A stretch of 12,327 nt of DNA from JAGVSR01 sp046074825 (GCA_046074825.1 JBJTOZ010000162.1:1-12327); one strand, 5' to 3'. Positions 1 to 8,011 are shown, counted from the first letter of the stretch. The notes: generated by a model not told the origin, from the letters alone. Numbers and translations: made by a program.

Positions 1-184
1 TCTCTTAAACTCTCCTCATCTTTTTTCATTCCTATGAGTATAAATCTTAACAACTTCATATCGGCTAGAAAATAAAATTGTCCAAATAGAAGAGTTCTTA
101 TGTTTCCCCTTTAAATGAATTCACTTTTCGTTGACAGCTCTTTTTTACATTGAATATGTGATATTTAAGAGAACAAAAAACTCT
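1..184. other. Gene-free region downstream of tig, window edge
   Basis: No supported gene and no convincing terminator. Just after the tig stop the minus strand can form only a weak AGAGA/TCTCT hairpin with the T-run inside the loop. In many alphaproteobacteria clpP and clpX follow tig, so the next minus-strand gene could begin near the left edge. A minus-strand ATG at 27-29 opens a frame reading MKKDEESLR to the edge, but it lacks a well-spaced ribosome site and does not resemble a ClpP N-terminus, so it is not called. Confidence 0.5.
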
Positions 185-1555
185 CTACCCCTCACTAATG
201 GTCTTGACCTGCTCATATAGTGCATCTCGAGAGACAGGCTTTGTAGTTAATTTTACTTTTGTTATCAGATGATCGATGATTTTGTCCTCAAAGAGTGGCG
301 CCCTTAATTCCTGCAAGGCGCCAGGGGTTTTTTCAAAGTACTCGTAGACAACCTTCTCTTGTCCAGGGTAGCGACGAGCCTGCTCCATCAAAGCCTTGCG
401 CATTTCTTCTTGAGTAATCTCTATCTTATTTTGAGTTCCAATTTCACCCACCACAAGAGCTAAACGCACGCGTCTCTCAGCAATTAATTTATATTCGTTT
501 CGAAGCTCATCTTCTGTCTTGTTATAATCGGGATGTTTCTGATCTGGATTGTCTTGACCTTGTTGTTTTCGAGCCAGGTCAACCCTCTTCCAAAGAACTT
601 CAAATTCACGATCTACTAAAGACTGTGGAAGTTCAAATTTATGGAGTTCCTCAAGACGATCCAAAAGTTCCTTTTTTAATTTAATGCGCGCAGCTTTATC
701 ATACTCGAGTTTGATTTGCTGAGTTATAAGGTCTTTCAAATTTGGTACATTTTCAGCCCCAAAAGCTTTGGCCAAATCATCATTGAGCTGAGCTTCAACT
801 GGCTTTTCAACATTTTGGACTACAACTTTGAAAATAGCTGGTTTGCCAGATAATTTTTTATCAGGGTAATCTTCAGGAAAAGTACAAGGAATATCTCTTG
901 TGTCCCCTTTAAGACTACCTATAAGTCCATCCTCAAAACCAGGTATAAATCCAGCATTTCCTAAAACGAGACTTAAACCATCACCACTTCCTCCTTCGAA
1001 GGTCTCCCCATCTATAGACCCAGCATAGGAGATTGTAACTCTGTCCCCTTTTTCAGCTTTTCTATCTTCTATTGGTTCAAAACTTCCCGCGCGCTTTAAT
1101 AAATCATCTATGGATTTTTGGATTGTCTCCTCGTCCACCTGTGCTTCAAGTTTTTCAAGTTCTATTGCTTCAAATTTTGTCAGAGTTATTGATGGAATAA
1201 CCTCAAAACTTAAGGAATAGGCTAAATCCTTCTTCCCCTCTAGGATCTGATTAATTTCATTTTGATCCTCAGATAAAGTAATAGAGGGCATCGCAGCTGG
1301 TCGCTCTTTTCGTTCCTCGATAAGTTTTTGGCTTGTATCTCTCAAAGTATCCTGAATTACTTCGCTCATTAAAGAACGTCCGTACACTTTTTTTATATGA
1401 TTTGCAGGGACCTTTCCTTTGCGAAAACCTTTTAGCTGAACAGAACCTTTGACTTGATCGAGGCGCGAAATATAGCGTTGTTCAATTTCTTTAGAATCAA
1501 CAACAACTTTCAAATTTCTCTTCAAGCCCTCTTCACTGGCTTCTACAATTTTCAT
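185..1555 (-). CDS. tig: Trigger factor, ribosome-associated chaperone / prolyl isomerase
   Basis: Trigger factor docks beside the ribosome exit tunnel (protein L23) and shields nascent chains in the cytoplasm. Seen: a 456-residue protein with all three family regions. The N-terminal ribosome-binding domain carries the signature GFRKGKVP at residues 43-50. An FKBP-type isomerase domain spans about 165-255, with a YAG..DG..F.GG start and an IPGFEDGL..L.GD core. A long, charged, helical C-terminal substrate-cradling domain follows. Length is slightly above the E. coli protein (about 432). The ATG start is supported by AGAGGA four bases upstream on the minus strand. It lies 119 bases downstream of tRNA-Leu on the same strand, an arrangement common in alphaproteobacteria; no clear separate promoter was seen in that gap, so read-through from the tRNA is possible. 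Identification is secure. Confidence 0.97.
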   Translation of the reverse strand: MKIVEASEEGLKRNLKVVVDSKEIEQRYISRLDQVKGSVQLKGFRKGKVPANHIKKVYGRSLMSEVIQDTLRDTSQKLIEERKERPAAMPSITLSEDQNEINQILEGKKDLAYSLSFEVIPSITLTKFEAIELEKLEAQVDEETIQKSIDDLLKRAGSFEPIEDRKAEKGDRVTISYAGSIDGETFEGGSGDGLSLVLGNAGFIPGFEDGLIGSLKGDTRDIPCTFPEDYPDKKLSGKPAIFKVVVQNVEKPVEAQLNDDLAKAFGAENVPNLKDLITQQIKLEYDKAARIKLKKELLDRLEELHKFELPQSLVDREFEVLWKRVDLARKQQGQDNPDQKHPDYNKTEDELRNEYKLIAERRVRLALVVGEIGTQNKIEITQEEMRKALMEQARRYPGQEKVVYEYFEKTPGALQELRAPLFEDKIIDHLITKVKLTTKPVSRDALYEQVKTISEG

Positions 1556-1674
1556 TCAATCCTCTTAATCTTTTTATTTCTTAGATTTGGAATACCTTTT
1601 AGGTCGTTCAACAACTTTAATTCAAACTTCAAATCTTTGTTGATCTTCTCTCCCTTTATAAAAGTAAGTTAAAC

Positions 1675-1759
<85 letters not shown>

Positions 1760-2126
1760 ACAAGAAATTAAAAGACACCTTCCTTGAGGATTAAATTACC
1801 ACAAATTTTGCTATATTTCATATTTCTGAGATCAATATATTTAAGAATGCAGTTTGATAAGATTGATTTTGTTTTCTAACAAATACAATAACTCGGCCTT
1901 TTATTTTTTTCTTAGATATGCATGCTGTACTTCCGATTACAATGTCATAAGACGTTAAGCCTAAGTATCCTTTGTCCTCAAGAATACACTTATGTTTGAT
2001 TAATGATGATTGAGGTGTAAAGACAAAAACGTAGATGTTCTGGATTATATCAAACTTTTAATGTTAGATGCTTTCAATATTTATAACAAAATGTCTGTGT
2101 TATTTACACTTGAATTTGAATGTCTT
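1760..2126. other. 367-base intergenic region between the efflux pump gene and tRNA-Leu
   Basis: AT-rich with frequent stops in all frames; no open frame of gene size. No GC-rich hairpin plus T-run was found after the pump gene, so how the efflux transcript ends is unclear. The only notable site is a perfect extended -10 element on the minus strand at 2044-2052. The region may hold the tRNA-Leu promoter and leader, but I cannot identify a -35 box near the tRNA. Confidence 0.5.
2044..2052 (-). promoter_or_regulatory. Possible extended -10 promoter element
   Basis: The minus strand reads TGATATAAT, a TGn motif joined to a consensus TATAAT. No -35 hexamer is recognisable at 16-18 bases, which extended -10 promoters can tolerate. 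Transcription would start near 2037 and run about 280 bases to tRNA-Leu, or make a small RNA. In AT-rich DNA such a match can be chance. Confidence 0.3.
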
Positions 2127-5100
2127 CTATTTTTCTGACCAAGAAGTGGCCCTGAGAAACCGAAGTCGACTGCACAATAAATAGAAGATAGGCGTGAAGA
2201 TGAGACCAAACAAGGTCACCCCAATCATACCAGAAAATACTGCTGTACCTAATGACTGACGCATTTCTGATCCTGCTCCCTTGGCTATAACTAAGGGGGC
2301 GACACCTAAGATGAACGCTAGGGAGGTCATAACAATTGGTCTTAACCTCGTTCGGGCAGCAGTTACAGCTGCTATGAATGTTGGTTTGCCTTGTTCATGA
2401 GCCTGTTTTGCGAATTCAACTATGAGAATTGCATTCTTAGCAGCAAGACCTACAAGAACAACAAGACCAATCTCTACAAGAATATTGCGCTCCAAGCCTT
2501 TAATGGAAACACCAATCATTGCAGCAAGGATGCACATAGGTACTATTAATATAACCGCAAGTGGAAGTGTCAAACTTTCGTAATGCGCTGCTAGCAATAG
2601 GAAGACGAACAAAACGGCTAGACCAAAAGCAAACCCTGCTGTACTGCCTGCAAGTTTTTCTTGTAAGGCAAGATCGGTCCATTCAAAACCAAAACCAGAC
2701 GGTAGTTTTTGAGATGTAATTTCCTCAATCTTTTTTATCGCCTCACCCGAAGAGAAAGAAGGTAACAGGCTGACTTGAAGCTCCGCTGAGGGATATAAAT
2801 TATAGCGTGGAACACGATAAGGGCCTGTTGTATCTGAGAACGTTGCTACTGAACCAATAGGTACCATTTCTCCAGTATTAGATCTTGTACGAAGGTTAGC
2901 GACATCAGATACTGATAACCTAAAAGGATTATCCGCTTGGGCAGTCACGCGATAGGTGCGTCCAAGAAAATTAAAATCATTCACATATATTGAACCCATA
3001 TAAACAGACAAGGCTTCAAAGACCCTTGAAATTGGAACTCCCAACTGCTCTGCTTTAGTACGATCTATATCTGCATAAATTTGAGGTGTTCGAGTATTAA
3101 ATAATGTAAAAGATTGGGCGATCCCTGGAATTTTTTGAACCTCAGAAGCGATTGATAAACCAACCGTTTCAAGTTGGAGCATTCCACGACCAGCTCGATC
3201 TTGAACAAAACCTTTAAGTCCTCCACTTGTCCCCACACCAGGAACGGAAGGTGGTTCAATGACCAGAATAAAGGCTTCTCGAATTAAAAACATCTGAGTA
3301 CGCAGATCCTGGAGGATTTGATCGTACTTCAATCCAGATTTTATACGCTCTGCGAAAGGTTTAAGACGAACAAAAAGTACTCCTGTGTGAGGTGCGTTGC
3401 TTCTAGTAGCTCCATTGTAACCTGCAAAGCCTACTGCCGCATCTACTCCAGGGCGTGACCTTAAAACACCTGAAGCTTTCTTAAGTACAGCATCCGTTCT
3501 TTCAAGTGTTGATCCTGGAGGAAGTTGAAGGGCAACTATGAAATATGCTCTATCTAATTGTGGAATTAAACCAGTTGGTGTTTTTATGAGAAAAATTATA
3601 GTTATAATTAATAGAATACAATAGACACCCATCATCAAGAATGAATGTTTAAGAAAACGAAGTGTTATTTTAGAATACAGATAACTGAGGTCCTCAAACT
3701 TTTCATTAAAAAATGTTATAAAAGTTTTAAATGGATAAAGAATTTTTTGAAATATTCTTTCTAATAATGGTTTTGTTTGAATATCATGCAAAGACTGATC
3801 TTTTAAAAGAAGGGCAGACAAGGCTGGAGAGAGCGTTAAAGATACAAAAAGCGAAATAGCAGTTGAGGCAGCTATAGTAATTGCAAATTGTTTATAAAAG
3901 CTTCCCTGTAAACCTTTTATAAAAGCAGCTGGTAAAAACACCCCTATAAGAACAAAAGAAATTGCTGTTAGTGCTCCTGACACCTCATCGACAGTTTTAT
4001 GTGCTGCATCTCTAGGACTAAAACCTCGCCGAACATACCGTTCTACATTCTCAACAACAACTATAGCGTCATCAACTACTATACCAATTGCAAGTATGCG
4101 ACCGAATAGCGAAAGTGTATTAAATGATATCCCAACAGCAGACATGACTGCCCATGTTCCAATAATTGAAACAGGAATAGCCACAATTGGAATAACAGCT
4201 GCCCTCCAGGTTTGTAGAAAAAGGATGACCACCAAAACAACAAGTAAAAGAGCTTCAAAGAAGGTAAGAATAACTGCATCAATAGAATACTGTATGAATT
4301 CTGTTGGATTATAGATGATGGAATACCCCACACCTTGGGGAAAGTTTTTACTTAATTCCAGCATTTTTAATTTTATGGATGCTGCTGTAGCTAATGCATT
4401 GGAGCCTGGACGCTGGAAAATGACAATTGCCGTGGCAACATTGTCATTAAGGTAGGCATTCATATTGTAGTCTTGGGACCCAAGCTCAACACGAGCTATA
4501 TCTTTTAGGCGGACAACTTCTCCATCCCTATCACTCTTAATGACTATATTTTCAAATTCCTTTACTGAACCTAATCTTCCTAAGGTTTGAACAGGGAGAG
4601 TAAAACCTGCATCTGAGGTTGCGGGTGGCTGATTGATCGCTCCTGCCGCAACCTGAAGATTTGCTGCTCTCAAAGCTTGGAGGACATCTCCCGCAGCTAA
4701 CGATCTTGCCGCAACTTTTGCCGGATCTAACCATACTCGCATAGAGTAGTCGCGAGAGCCAAAAATTCTGACATCACCGACACCATCAATACGGCTAATC
4801 GGATCTTTAACGTAGAGAGATGCATAATTTGAAATATATTGTTGATCCCTGGTGCCATCAGGGGAAGTCATATGGACAACAAGCATAAGATCAGGGGATG
4901 CTTTTCGAACTGTAATTCCTAAACGCCGGACATCTTCCGGTAATCTTGGAAGAGCAATGTTGACACGGTTTTGCACAAGCACCTCTGCTTGATCAACATT
5001 AGTGCCAGGATTGAAAACAACATTTATTGAAAGTCGTCCATCCCCTGTTGATTGGGAAAATATATAGAGCATATTTTCAATGCCATTAATTTCCTGTTCC

Positions 5101-5300
5101 ATTGGGGCGGCAACAGTTTCAGCAAGTGTTTTTGCATCAGCACCAGGATATGTGCTTGAAACATTAATTGTTGGCGGAGCGATTTCAGGATATTCAGCTA
5201 CGGGCAAATTGCGTGCTGATATAAGTCCGATTATTGTAACCAGTGCTGAAAGAACTGCAGCAAAAATTGGTCTATCAATAAAGAAATGAGGAAAACGCAA
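2127..5300 (-). CDS. RND multidrug efflux pump, inner-membrane subunit (HAE1 family, MexF/BepE-like)
   Basis: Proton-driven inner-membrane transporter that exports drugs or other amphiphiles through an adaptor and an outer-membrane channel. Seen: 1057 residues, full length for the AcrB/MexF family. The N-terminus MRFPHFFIDRPIF is the typical family start. The proton-relay residues are present: D410-D411 in helix 4 (VVDDAIVVVENVE), K955 in helix 10 (AAKNAILIVEFA) and R987 near helix 11 (RLRPIVMTSLAF). Two large periplasmic loops lie at about 30-340 and 575-880. Oddities: R401 in helix 4 stands where AcrB has M398, and the start codon is TTG. An in-frame TAA lies five codons upstream, and AAGGGA eight bases before TTG supports that start. 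The adaptor gene lies 56 bases upstream; no outer-membrane factor or regulator gene is present. Residue matches suggest MexF/BepE similarity; substrate unknown. Confidence 0.95.
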   Translation of the reverse strand: MRFPHFFIDRPIFAAVLSALVTIIGLISARNLPVAEYPEIAPPTINVSSTYPGADAKTLAETVAAPMEQEINGIENMLYIFSQSTGDGRLSINVVFNPGTNVDQAEVLVQNRVNIALPRLPEDVRRLGITVRKASPDLMLVVHMTSPDGTRDQQYISNYASLYVKDPISRIDGVGDVRIFGSRDYSMRVWLDPAKVAARSLAAGDVLQALRAANLQVAAGAINQPPATSDAGFTLPVQTLGRLGSVKEFENIVIKSDRDGEVVRLKDIARVELGSQDYNMNAYLNDNVATAIVIFQRPGSNALATAASIKLKMLELSKNFPQGVGYSIIYNPTEFIQYSIDAVILTFFEALLLVVLVVILFLQTWRAAVIPIVAIPVSIIGTWAVMSAVGISFNTLSLFGRILAIGIVVDDAIVVVENVERYVRRGFSPRDAAHKTVDEVSGALTAISFVLIGVFLPAAFIKGLQGSFYKQFAITIAASTAISLFVSLTLSPALSALLLKDQSLHDIQTKPLLERIFQKILYPFKTFITFFNEKFEDLSYLYSKITLRFLKHSFLMMGVYCILLIITIIFLIKTPTGLIPQLDRAYFIVALQLPPGSTLERTDAVLKKASGVLRSRPGVDAAVGFAGYNGATRSNAPHTGVLFVRLKPFAERIKSGLKYDQILQDLRTQMFLIREAFILVIEPPSVPGVGTSGGLKGFVQDRAGRGMLQLETVGLSIASEVQKIPGIAQSFTLFNTRTPQIYADIDRTKAEQLGVPISRVFEALSVYMGSIYVNDFNFLGRTYRVTAQADNPFRLSVSDVANLRTRSNTGEMVPIGSVATFSDTTGPYRVPRYNLYPSAELQVSLLPSFSSGEAIKKIEEITSQKLPSGFGFEWTDLALQEKLAGSTAGFAFGLAVLFVFLLLAAHYESLTLPLAVILIVPMCILAAMIGVSIKGLERNILVEIGLVVLVGLAAKNAILIVEFAKQAHEQGKPTFIAAVTAARTRLRPIVMTSLAFILGVAPLVIAKGAGSEMRQSLGTAVFSGMIGVTLFGLIFTPIFYLLCSRLRFLRATSWSEK

Positions 5301-5308
5301 CTTTTTAA

Positions 5309-5314
5309 TCCCTT
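5309..5314 (-). promoter_or_regulatory. Ribosome binding site fixing the TTG start of the pump gene
   Basis: AAGGGA on the minus strand lies eight bases before the TTG codon at 5298-5300. The in-frame TAA that overlaps its upstream edge rules out any upstream ATG, so the site and the family-typical N-terminus together decide this rare start codon. Confidence 0.7.
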
Positions 5315-5332
5315 ATGGTGAAATCTTATTCC

Positions 5333-5350
5333 TTGGAGAAAATACTCCAA
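5333..5350 (-). other. Intercistronic hairpin between adaptor and pump genes
   Basis: The minus strand reads TTGGAG, a six-base loop TATTTT, then CTCCAA: a perfect 6-bp stem in the 56-base gap between the two efflux genes. There is no T-run after it, so it is not a standard terminator. It could protect or process the mRNA and set the adaptor-to-pump ratio; that role is inference. Confidence 0.45.
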
Positions 5351-5356
5351 ACACTT

Positions 5357-6523
5357 TTAGTTCACCATTTCTTCTATTTTAGTTTTCTCAACATTTACTC
5401 TGGTTCCAGGCCGAATGAGTGGATTTGCAATACCATCAAGAACAACCTTGTCATTTAACGTTAAACCACTAAGGATTACACGTAATTTTTTTTCCATAGG
5501 CCCCAAAACAACTTGGGCTGATTTAATTATGTTGTCTTCGGTTACAACGAAAACAATCTTTCTCTCTTGATCTGCTACAATTGAAGTATCTGGAACTAAA
5601 AAGGCATCTATCTCACCTCCATAGAGGGCAACTCGTCCAAACAAACCTGGCTGTAAAAGTCCGCTTGCATTGGCTATAATTGCACGCACTCGCAATGTTC
5701 CAGAACGGGGATTGAGGGTATTATCTATGAAGTTCAGCGTTCCTTCATGAGAATAATCTTTTTCATCTGCTAGTCGAATTTTTACGGGGCTCTTTTGATT
5801 TTCAGAACTCATTCCTCCGCCAGTGGTAGATAAACGTTGATATCGAAGGAAATCACTTTCTGAGATATCAAATATGAAATGTAAGGGATCTGTAGTGACG
5901 ATAATTGCAAGTATCGTTGTTGAGCCCACTCCCCCATTCACCAAATTACCCGCATCAACTTTGCGATCCGAAATACGACCATTTATTGGAGCTACGACCT
6001 TAGTCCACTCTAAATTAAGCATTGCATTTCTGAGAGATGCTTCTGCAGATTGTTGTCCTGCACGGGCAACTGACAAAGCTGCATTCCTTTGGTCAAAATC
6101 TCTTCCTGTTACAGCGCCTGATTGCAGTAAGGGGCGGGCTCTTTCGACTTCCTCATTTGCAAGCTGAACTTGTGCGGTTGTACGAGCTAAATCAGCTTTG
6201 GCTGTTTCTACAGCAAGTTCGAAGGGTCTTGGATCAATTGTAAACAAAAGATCTCCCTCCTTAACCATTTGTCCATCTTTAAAATGGAGCTGCTCAATAA
6301 AGCCTGAAACTCGCGGCCGCACTTCAACTGTATGGATAGCTTCAAAGCGCCCTGAGAATTCATCCCATAATGCAATTTTTTTTGAGATTGGTTGGGAAAC
6401 ACTAACATTTGGAAGTTGTAAAGCAGATTGTTTATCAGCCCGCGCTTGAATGAATAAGGGAGAAAAAATAGACACCGTTATTAGAAATAAACAAAGATGA
6501 AATATAGAGACGTATCTATTCAT
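5357..6523 (-). CDS. RND efflux periplasmic adaptor (membrane fusion protein)
   Basis: Bridges the inner-membrane pump to a TolC-type outer-membrane channel. Seen: 388 residues, usual length. Residues 1-29 form a Sec signal peptide with a hydrophobic core and likely cleavage ARA|D at 29/30. There is no lipobox cysteine at that site (C11 is inside the hydrophobic core), so the mature protein is probably soluble periplasmic rather than lipid-anchored as in AcrA. Then come the first half of the lipoyl/barrel-sandwich domain (VEVRPRVSGFIEQLHFKDGQ, 67-86, and EGDLLFTIDPRPFE), a helical hairpin at about 100-172, the second lipoyl half (APINGRISDRKVDAGNLV, 179-196), a beta-barrel at about 208-300 and a membrane-proximal domain. 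First gene of the operon, with the pump 56 bases downstream. The ATG at 6521-6523 has only a weak ribosome site. A promoter with an operator-like palindrome lies immediately upstream. Confidence 0.94.
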   Translation of the reverse strand: MNRYVSIFHLCLFLITVSIFSPLFIQARADKQSALQLPNVSVSQPISKKIALWDEFSGRFEAIHTVEVRPRVSGFIEQLHFKDGQMVKEGDLLFTIDPRPFELAVETAKADLARTTAQVQLANEEVERARPLLQSGAVTGRDFDQRNAALSVARAGQQSAEASLRNAMLNLEWTKVVAPINGRISDRKVDAGNLVNGGVGSTTILAIIVTTDPLHFIFDISESDFLRYQRLSTTGGGMSSENQKSPVKIRLADEKDYSHEGTLNFIDNTLNPRSGTLRVRAIIANASGLLQPGLFGRVALYGGEIDAFLVPDTSIVADQERKIVFVVTEDNIIKSAQVVLGPMEKKLRVILSGLTLNDKVVLDGIANPLIRPGTRVNVEKTKIEEMVN

Positions 6524-6551
6524 TATTTTGAATTTTCATTCATAAGATTTT

Positions 6552-6566
6552 ATTGATAATATCAAT
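6552..6566. promoter_or_regulatory. Perfect palindrome, candidate operator of the efflux operon
   Basis: ATTGATA-A-TATCAAT is a perfect 7+1+7 inverted repeat, 29-43 bases upstream of the adaptor ATG. It overlaps the last two bases of the -10 box and the predicted start point, the usual place for a repressor site. Local efflux repressors are often TetR or MarR type; the sequence also fits a T-N11-A LysR-type box. No regulator gene is in the window, so the binding protein is unknown. Confidence 0.5.
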
Positions 6567-6594
6567 TATAGTCTTGCCTATATTCGGCAGTAAA
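6565..6594 (-). promoter_or_regulatory. Sigma-70 type promoter of the efflux operon
   Basis: On the minus strand, TTTACT (6589-6594, 4 of 6 to TTGACA), an 18-base spacer, then a perfect TATAAT (6565-6570). The start point would be near 6558, giving a leader of about 35 bases before the adaptor gene. A smaller TGCC-N7-GGCA inverted repeat lies inside the spacer. Confidence 0.6.
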
Positions 6595-6788
6595 AGCCTA
6601 TGTTTTTAAAAAGATGCAAGTTTCCATCAATTAGGATTTAAATAAGTACCCCTTCATGAGGATATAATGCGAAAAGTTTTCAAGCATAGAAGAAGCAAAT
6701 AATGATCAACCAGATATTTTTCAAATAAACGAAATGCCGTACTTACTTCTCAAAAAGGAGCGAGAAAAACTAAAATTTACTCAGTTCA

Positions 6789-7646
6789 TCAACCAGTTTC
6801 AATGGGTAGACCCTTATCTTTAAGACCCCACTCAGCCCAAGATCCGTCATATACAGCAGCATTTGTCTGCCCAACAAGAGCTAACGCAAAAGACAACATA
6901 GCTGCAGTAATTCCAGAACCGCATGTGGTCACCACTGGTTTTGAAGGATCAATTCCAACATTCAAAAATATTTTCTGGAGTTCATCGTTTGATTTAAGCG
7001 TTCCATCAGTATTGAGTATGGTTGAGGATGGAACATTGCGTGAACCTGGTATATGACCCATTTTCAATCCAGGCCTTGGCTCGGGATCACGTCCCAAAAA
7101 ACGTCCACTTGGTCTTGCATCAACGATTTGCATTCCACCCTTTGAAACATAACGCTTCATATCTTCAATATCTCTTACAAGATCATTATCTTTCAATGGC
7201 GTGAAATGACGAGCTGTTCTTTTGAGAGGTAATCCATCTTCAAGGGGCCGCCCTTCTGCTTTCCATTTTCGTAGGCCTCCATTCAGTACGGCAACATCTT
7301 TATGGCCCATAACCCTAAAGGTCCACCATACCCGTGCAGCAGAAAATAAACCTAAAGTATCATAGATTATGATACGCATACCATCGCCGATACCCATTTT
7401 TTTCATTCTAGAAGCAAATTTAACTTGTGAGGGAAGCATATGAGGCAAAGGAGATGTCTCATCAATAATATCATCGATATCAAAGAAGATCGTATTTGGA
7501 ATATGTTCCTCAAGATATTCTTGTTTTGCATTGCGCCCTGAATCCGGCAAATGCCAGGAACCATCTAAAATAATTAGACCAGGAGAATGAATATGGTTTT
7601 CAAGCCAATCAGTTTCAACAAGCCAATTTTTTCTCATATCTTGCAC
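6789..7646 (-). CDS. sseA: 3-mercaptopyruvate sulfurtransferase (two-domain rhodanese family)
   Basis: Transfers sulfur from 3-mercaptopyruvate to a thiol acceptor or cyanide, in cysteine catabolism and sulfane-sulfur supply in the cytoplasm. Seen: 285 residues, normal for the family, with an inactive N-terminal rhodanese domain (about 8-132) and a catalytic one (about 155-282). The active-site loop is CGSGITA with C242; CG(S/T)G marks mercaptopyruvate sulfurtransferases, whereas thiosulfate enzymes have CRKG. Two substrate-binding arginines are conserved nine residues apart (R182 in GRF, R191 in PEPR). The start is taken as GTG at 7646 because GGAG lies eight bases upstream; an ATG three codons later is the alternative and changes little. 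It stands alone: the efflux operon downstream has its own promoter, and tRNA-Lys lies 126 bases upstream. Confidence 0.93.
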   Translation of the reverse strand: MQDMRKNWLVETDWLENHIHSPGLIILDGSWHLPDSGRNAKQEYLEEHIPNTIFFDIDDIIDETSPLPHMLPSQVKFASRMKKMGIGDGMRIIIYDTLGLFSAARVWWTFRVMGHKDVAVLNGGLRKWKAEGRPLEDGLPLKRTARHFTPLKDNDLVRDIEDMKRYVSKGGMQIVDARPSGRFLGRDPEPRPGLKMGHIPGSRNVPSSTILNTDGTLKSNDELQKIFLNVGIDPSKPVVTTCGSGITAAMLSFALALVGQTNAAVYDGSWAEWGLKDKGLPIETG

Positions 7647-7654
7647 TTAAGAGG

Positions 7655-7658
7655 CTCC
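7655..7658 (-). promoter_or_regulatory. Ribosome binding site supporting the GTG start of sseA
   Basis: GGAG on the minus strand, eight bases before GTG 7646-7644 but 17 before the in-frame ATG at 7637, so it favours the GTG start. Confidence 0.5.
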
Positions 7659-7713
7659 AATAGCATCGGATAATAGATAAGAAATAAAATAACATATGTA
7701 CTTAAAAGAGATT

Positions 7714-7729
7714 CCAAATTTATATTTGG
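7714..7729 (-). terminator. Weak terminator-like hairpin after tRNA-Lys
   Basis: The minus strand reads CCAAAT-ATAA-ATTTGG, a perfect 6-bp stem, followed after five bases by CTTTT. It lies about 44 bases past the tRNA-Lys 3' end and before sseA. The stem has only two GC pairs and the T-run is short and offset, so termination would be weak at best. Confidence 0.3.
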
Positions 7730-7772
7730 GGAACATCAGAACTGTAACAACTACGTATCACTAGGAGAGTGG

Positions 7773-7847
7773 TGGTGAACCGGGCGGGGATTGAACCCGC
7801 GACCAATCGGTTAAAAGCCGAGTGCTCTACCGCTGAGCTACCGGTCC
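7773..7847 (-). tRNA. tRNA-Lys (anticodon UUU)
   Basis: 75 bases with encoded CCA. Acceptor GGACCGG/CCGGTTC (one G-U pair), D-arm GCTC-AGCGGTA-GAGC, loop CTTTTAA giving anticodon TTT, T-arm GCGGG-TTCAATC-CCCGC. The anticodon stem CTCGG/CCGAT ends in a C27-U43 mismatch, leaving four true pairs. The TTT anticodon sets it as lysine. Confidence 0.95.
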
Positions 7848-7860
7848 ATCTCAAAAGTGC

Positions 7861-7888
7861 ATTTAAATGATTAATACGTTACTTTCAA
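7861..7888 (-). promoter_or_regulatory. Likely promoter of tRNA-Lys
   Basis: On the minus strand TTGAAA (7883-7888, 5 of 6 to TTGACA), 16 bases, then TTAAAT (7861-7866, 4 of 6 to TATAAT). The -10 ends 13 bases before the tRNA, which gives a short 5' leader. Confidence 0.45.
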
Positions 7889-7947
7889 CGAGGAGGTTTA
7901 CAAATCATCAGTCAATTTATAGACGCCCCTTAACCAGTAAAGCAACC

Positions 7948-8011
7948 AGGCATTTTATCTAATGATCAGATGAGATGACATTTAGTTATCTAATTCATCA
8001 TTATGTTGCCT
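7948..8011. other. Possible structured element with nested inverted repeats
   Basis: AGGCA (7948-7952) can pair with TGCCT (8007-8011), and inside it TAATGAT (7960-7966) with ATCATTA (7997-8003). GCAAC (7942-7946) and GTTGC (8005-8009) offer an alternative outer stem. The direct repeat TTATCTAAT occurs at 7955-7963 and 7986-7994. It matches no RNA family I recognise and the AT content makes chance pairing plausible. Confidence 0.25.

Noticed and set aside
131..154. Perfect TTGACA on the plus strand downstream of tig
   Set aside because: The best -10 at 17-18 bases is poor (TATGTG), and it would only drive antisense transcription into tig.
1454..1672. 72-codon plus-strand open frame at the tig 5' end
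   Set aside because: Overlaps tig antisense, has low-complexity Phe/Asn/Leu composition from AT-rich DNA, and no ribosome site.
6667..6729. Two tiny plus-strand frames (11 and 8 codons), the first with a GAGG upstream, between the efflux operon and sseA
   Set aside because: Very short, opposite in strand to both neighbours, with no downstream gene to regulate as a leader peptide.
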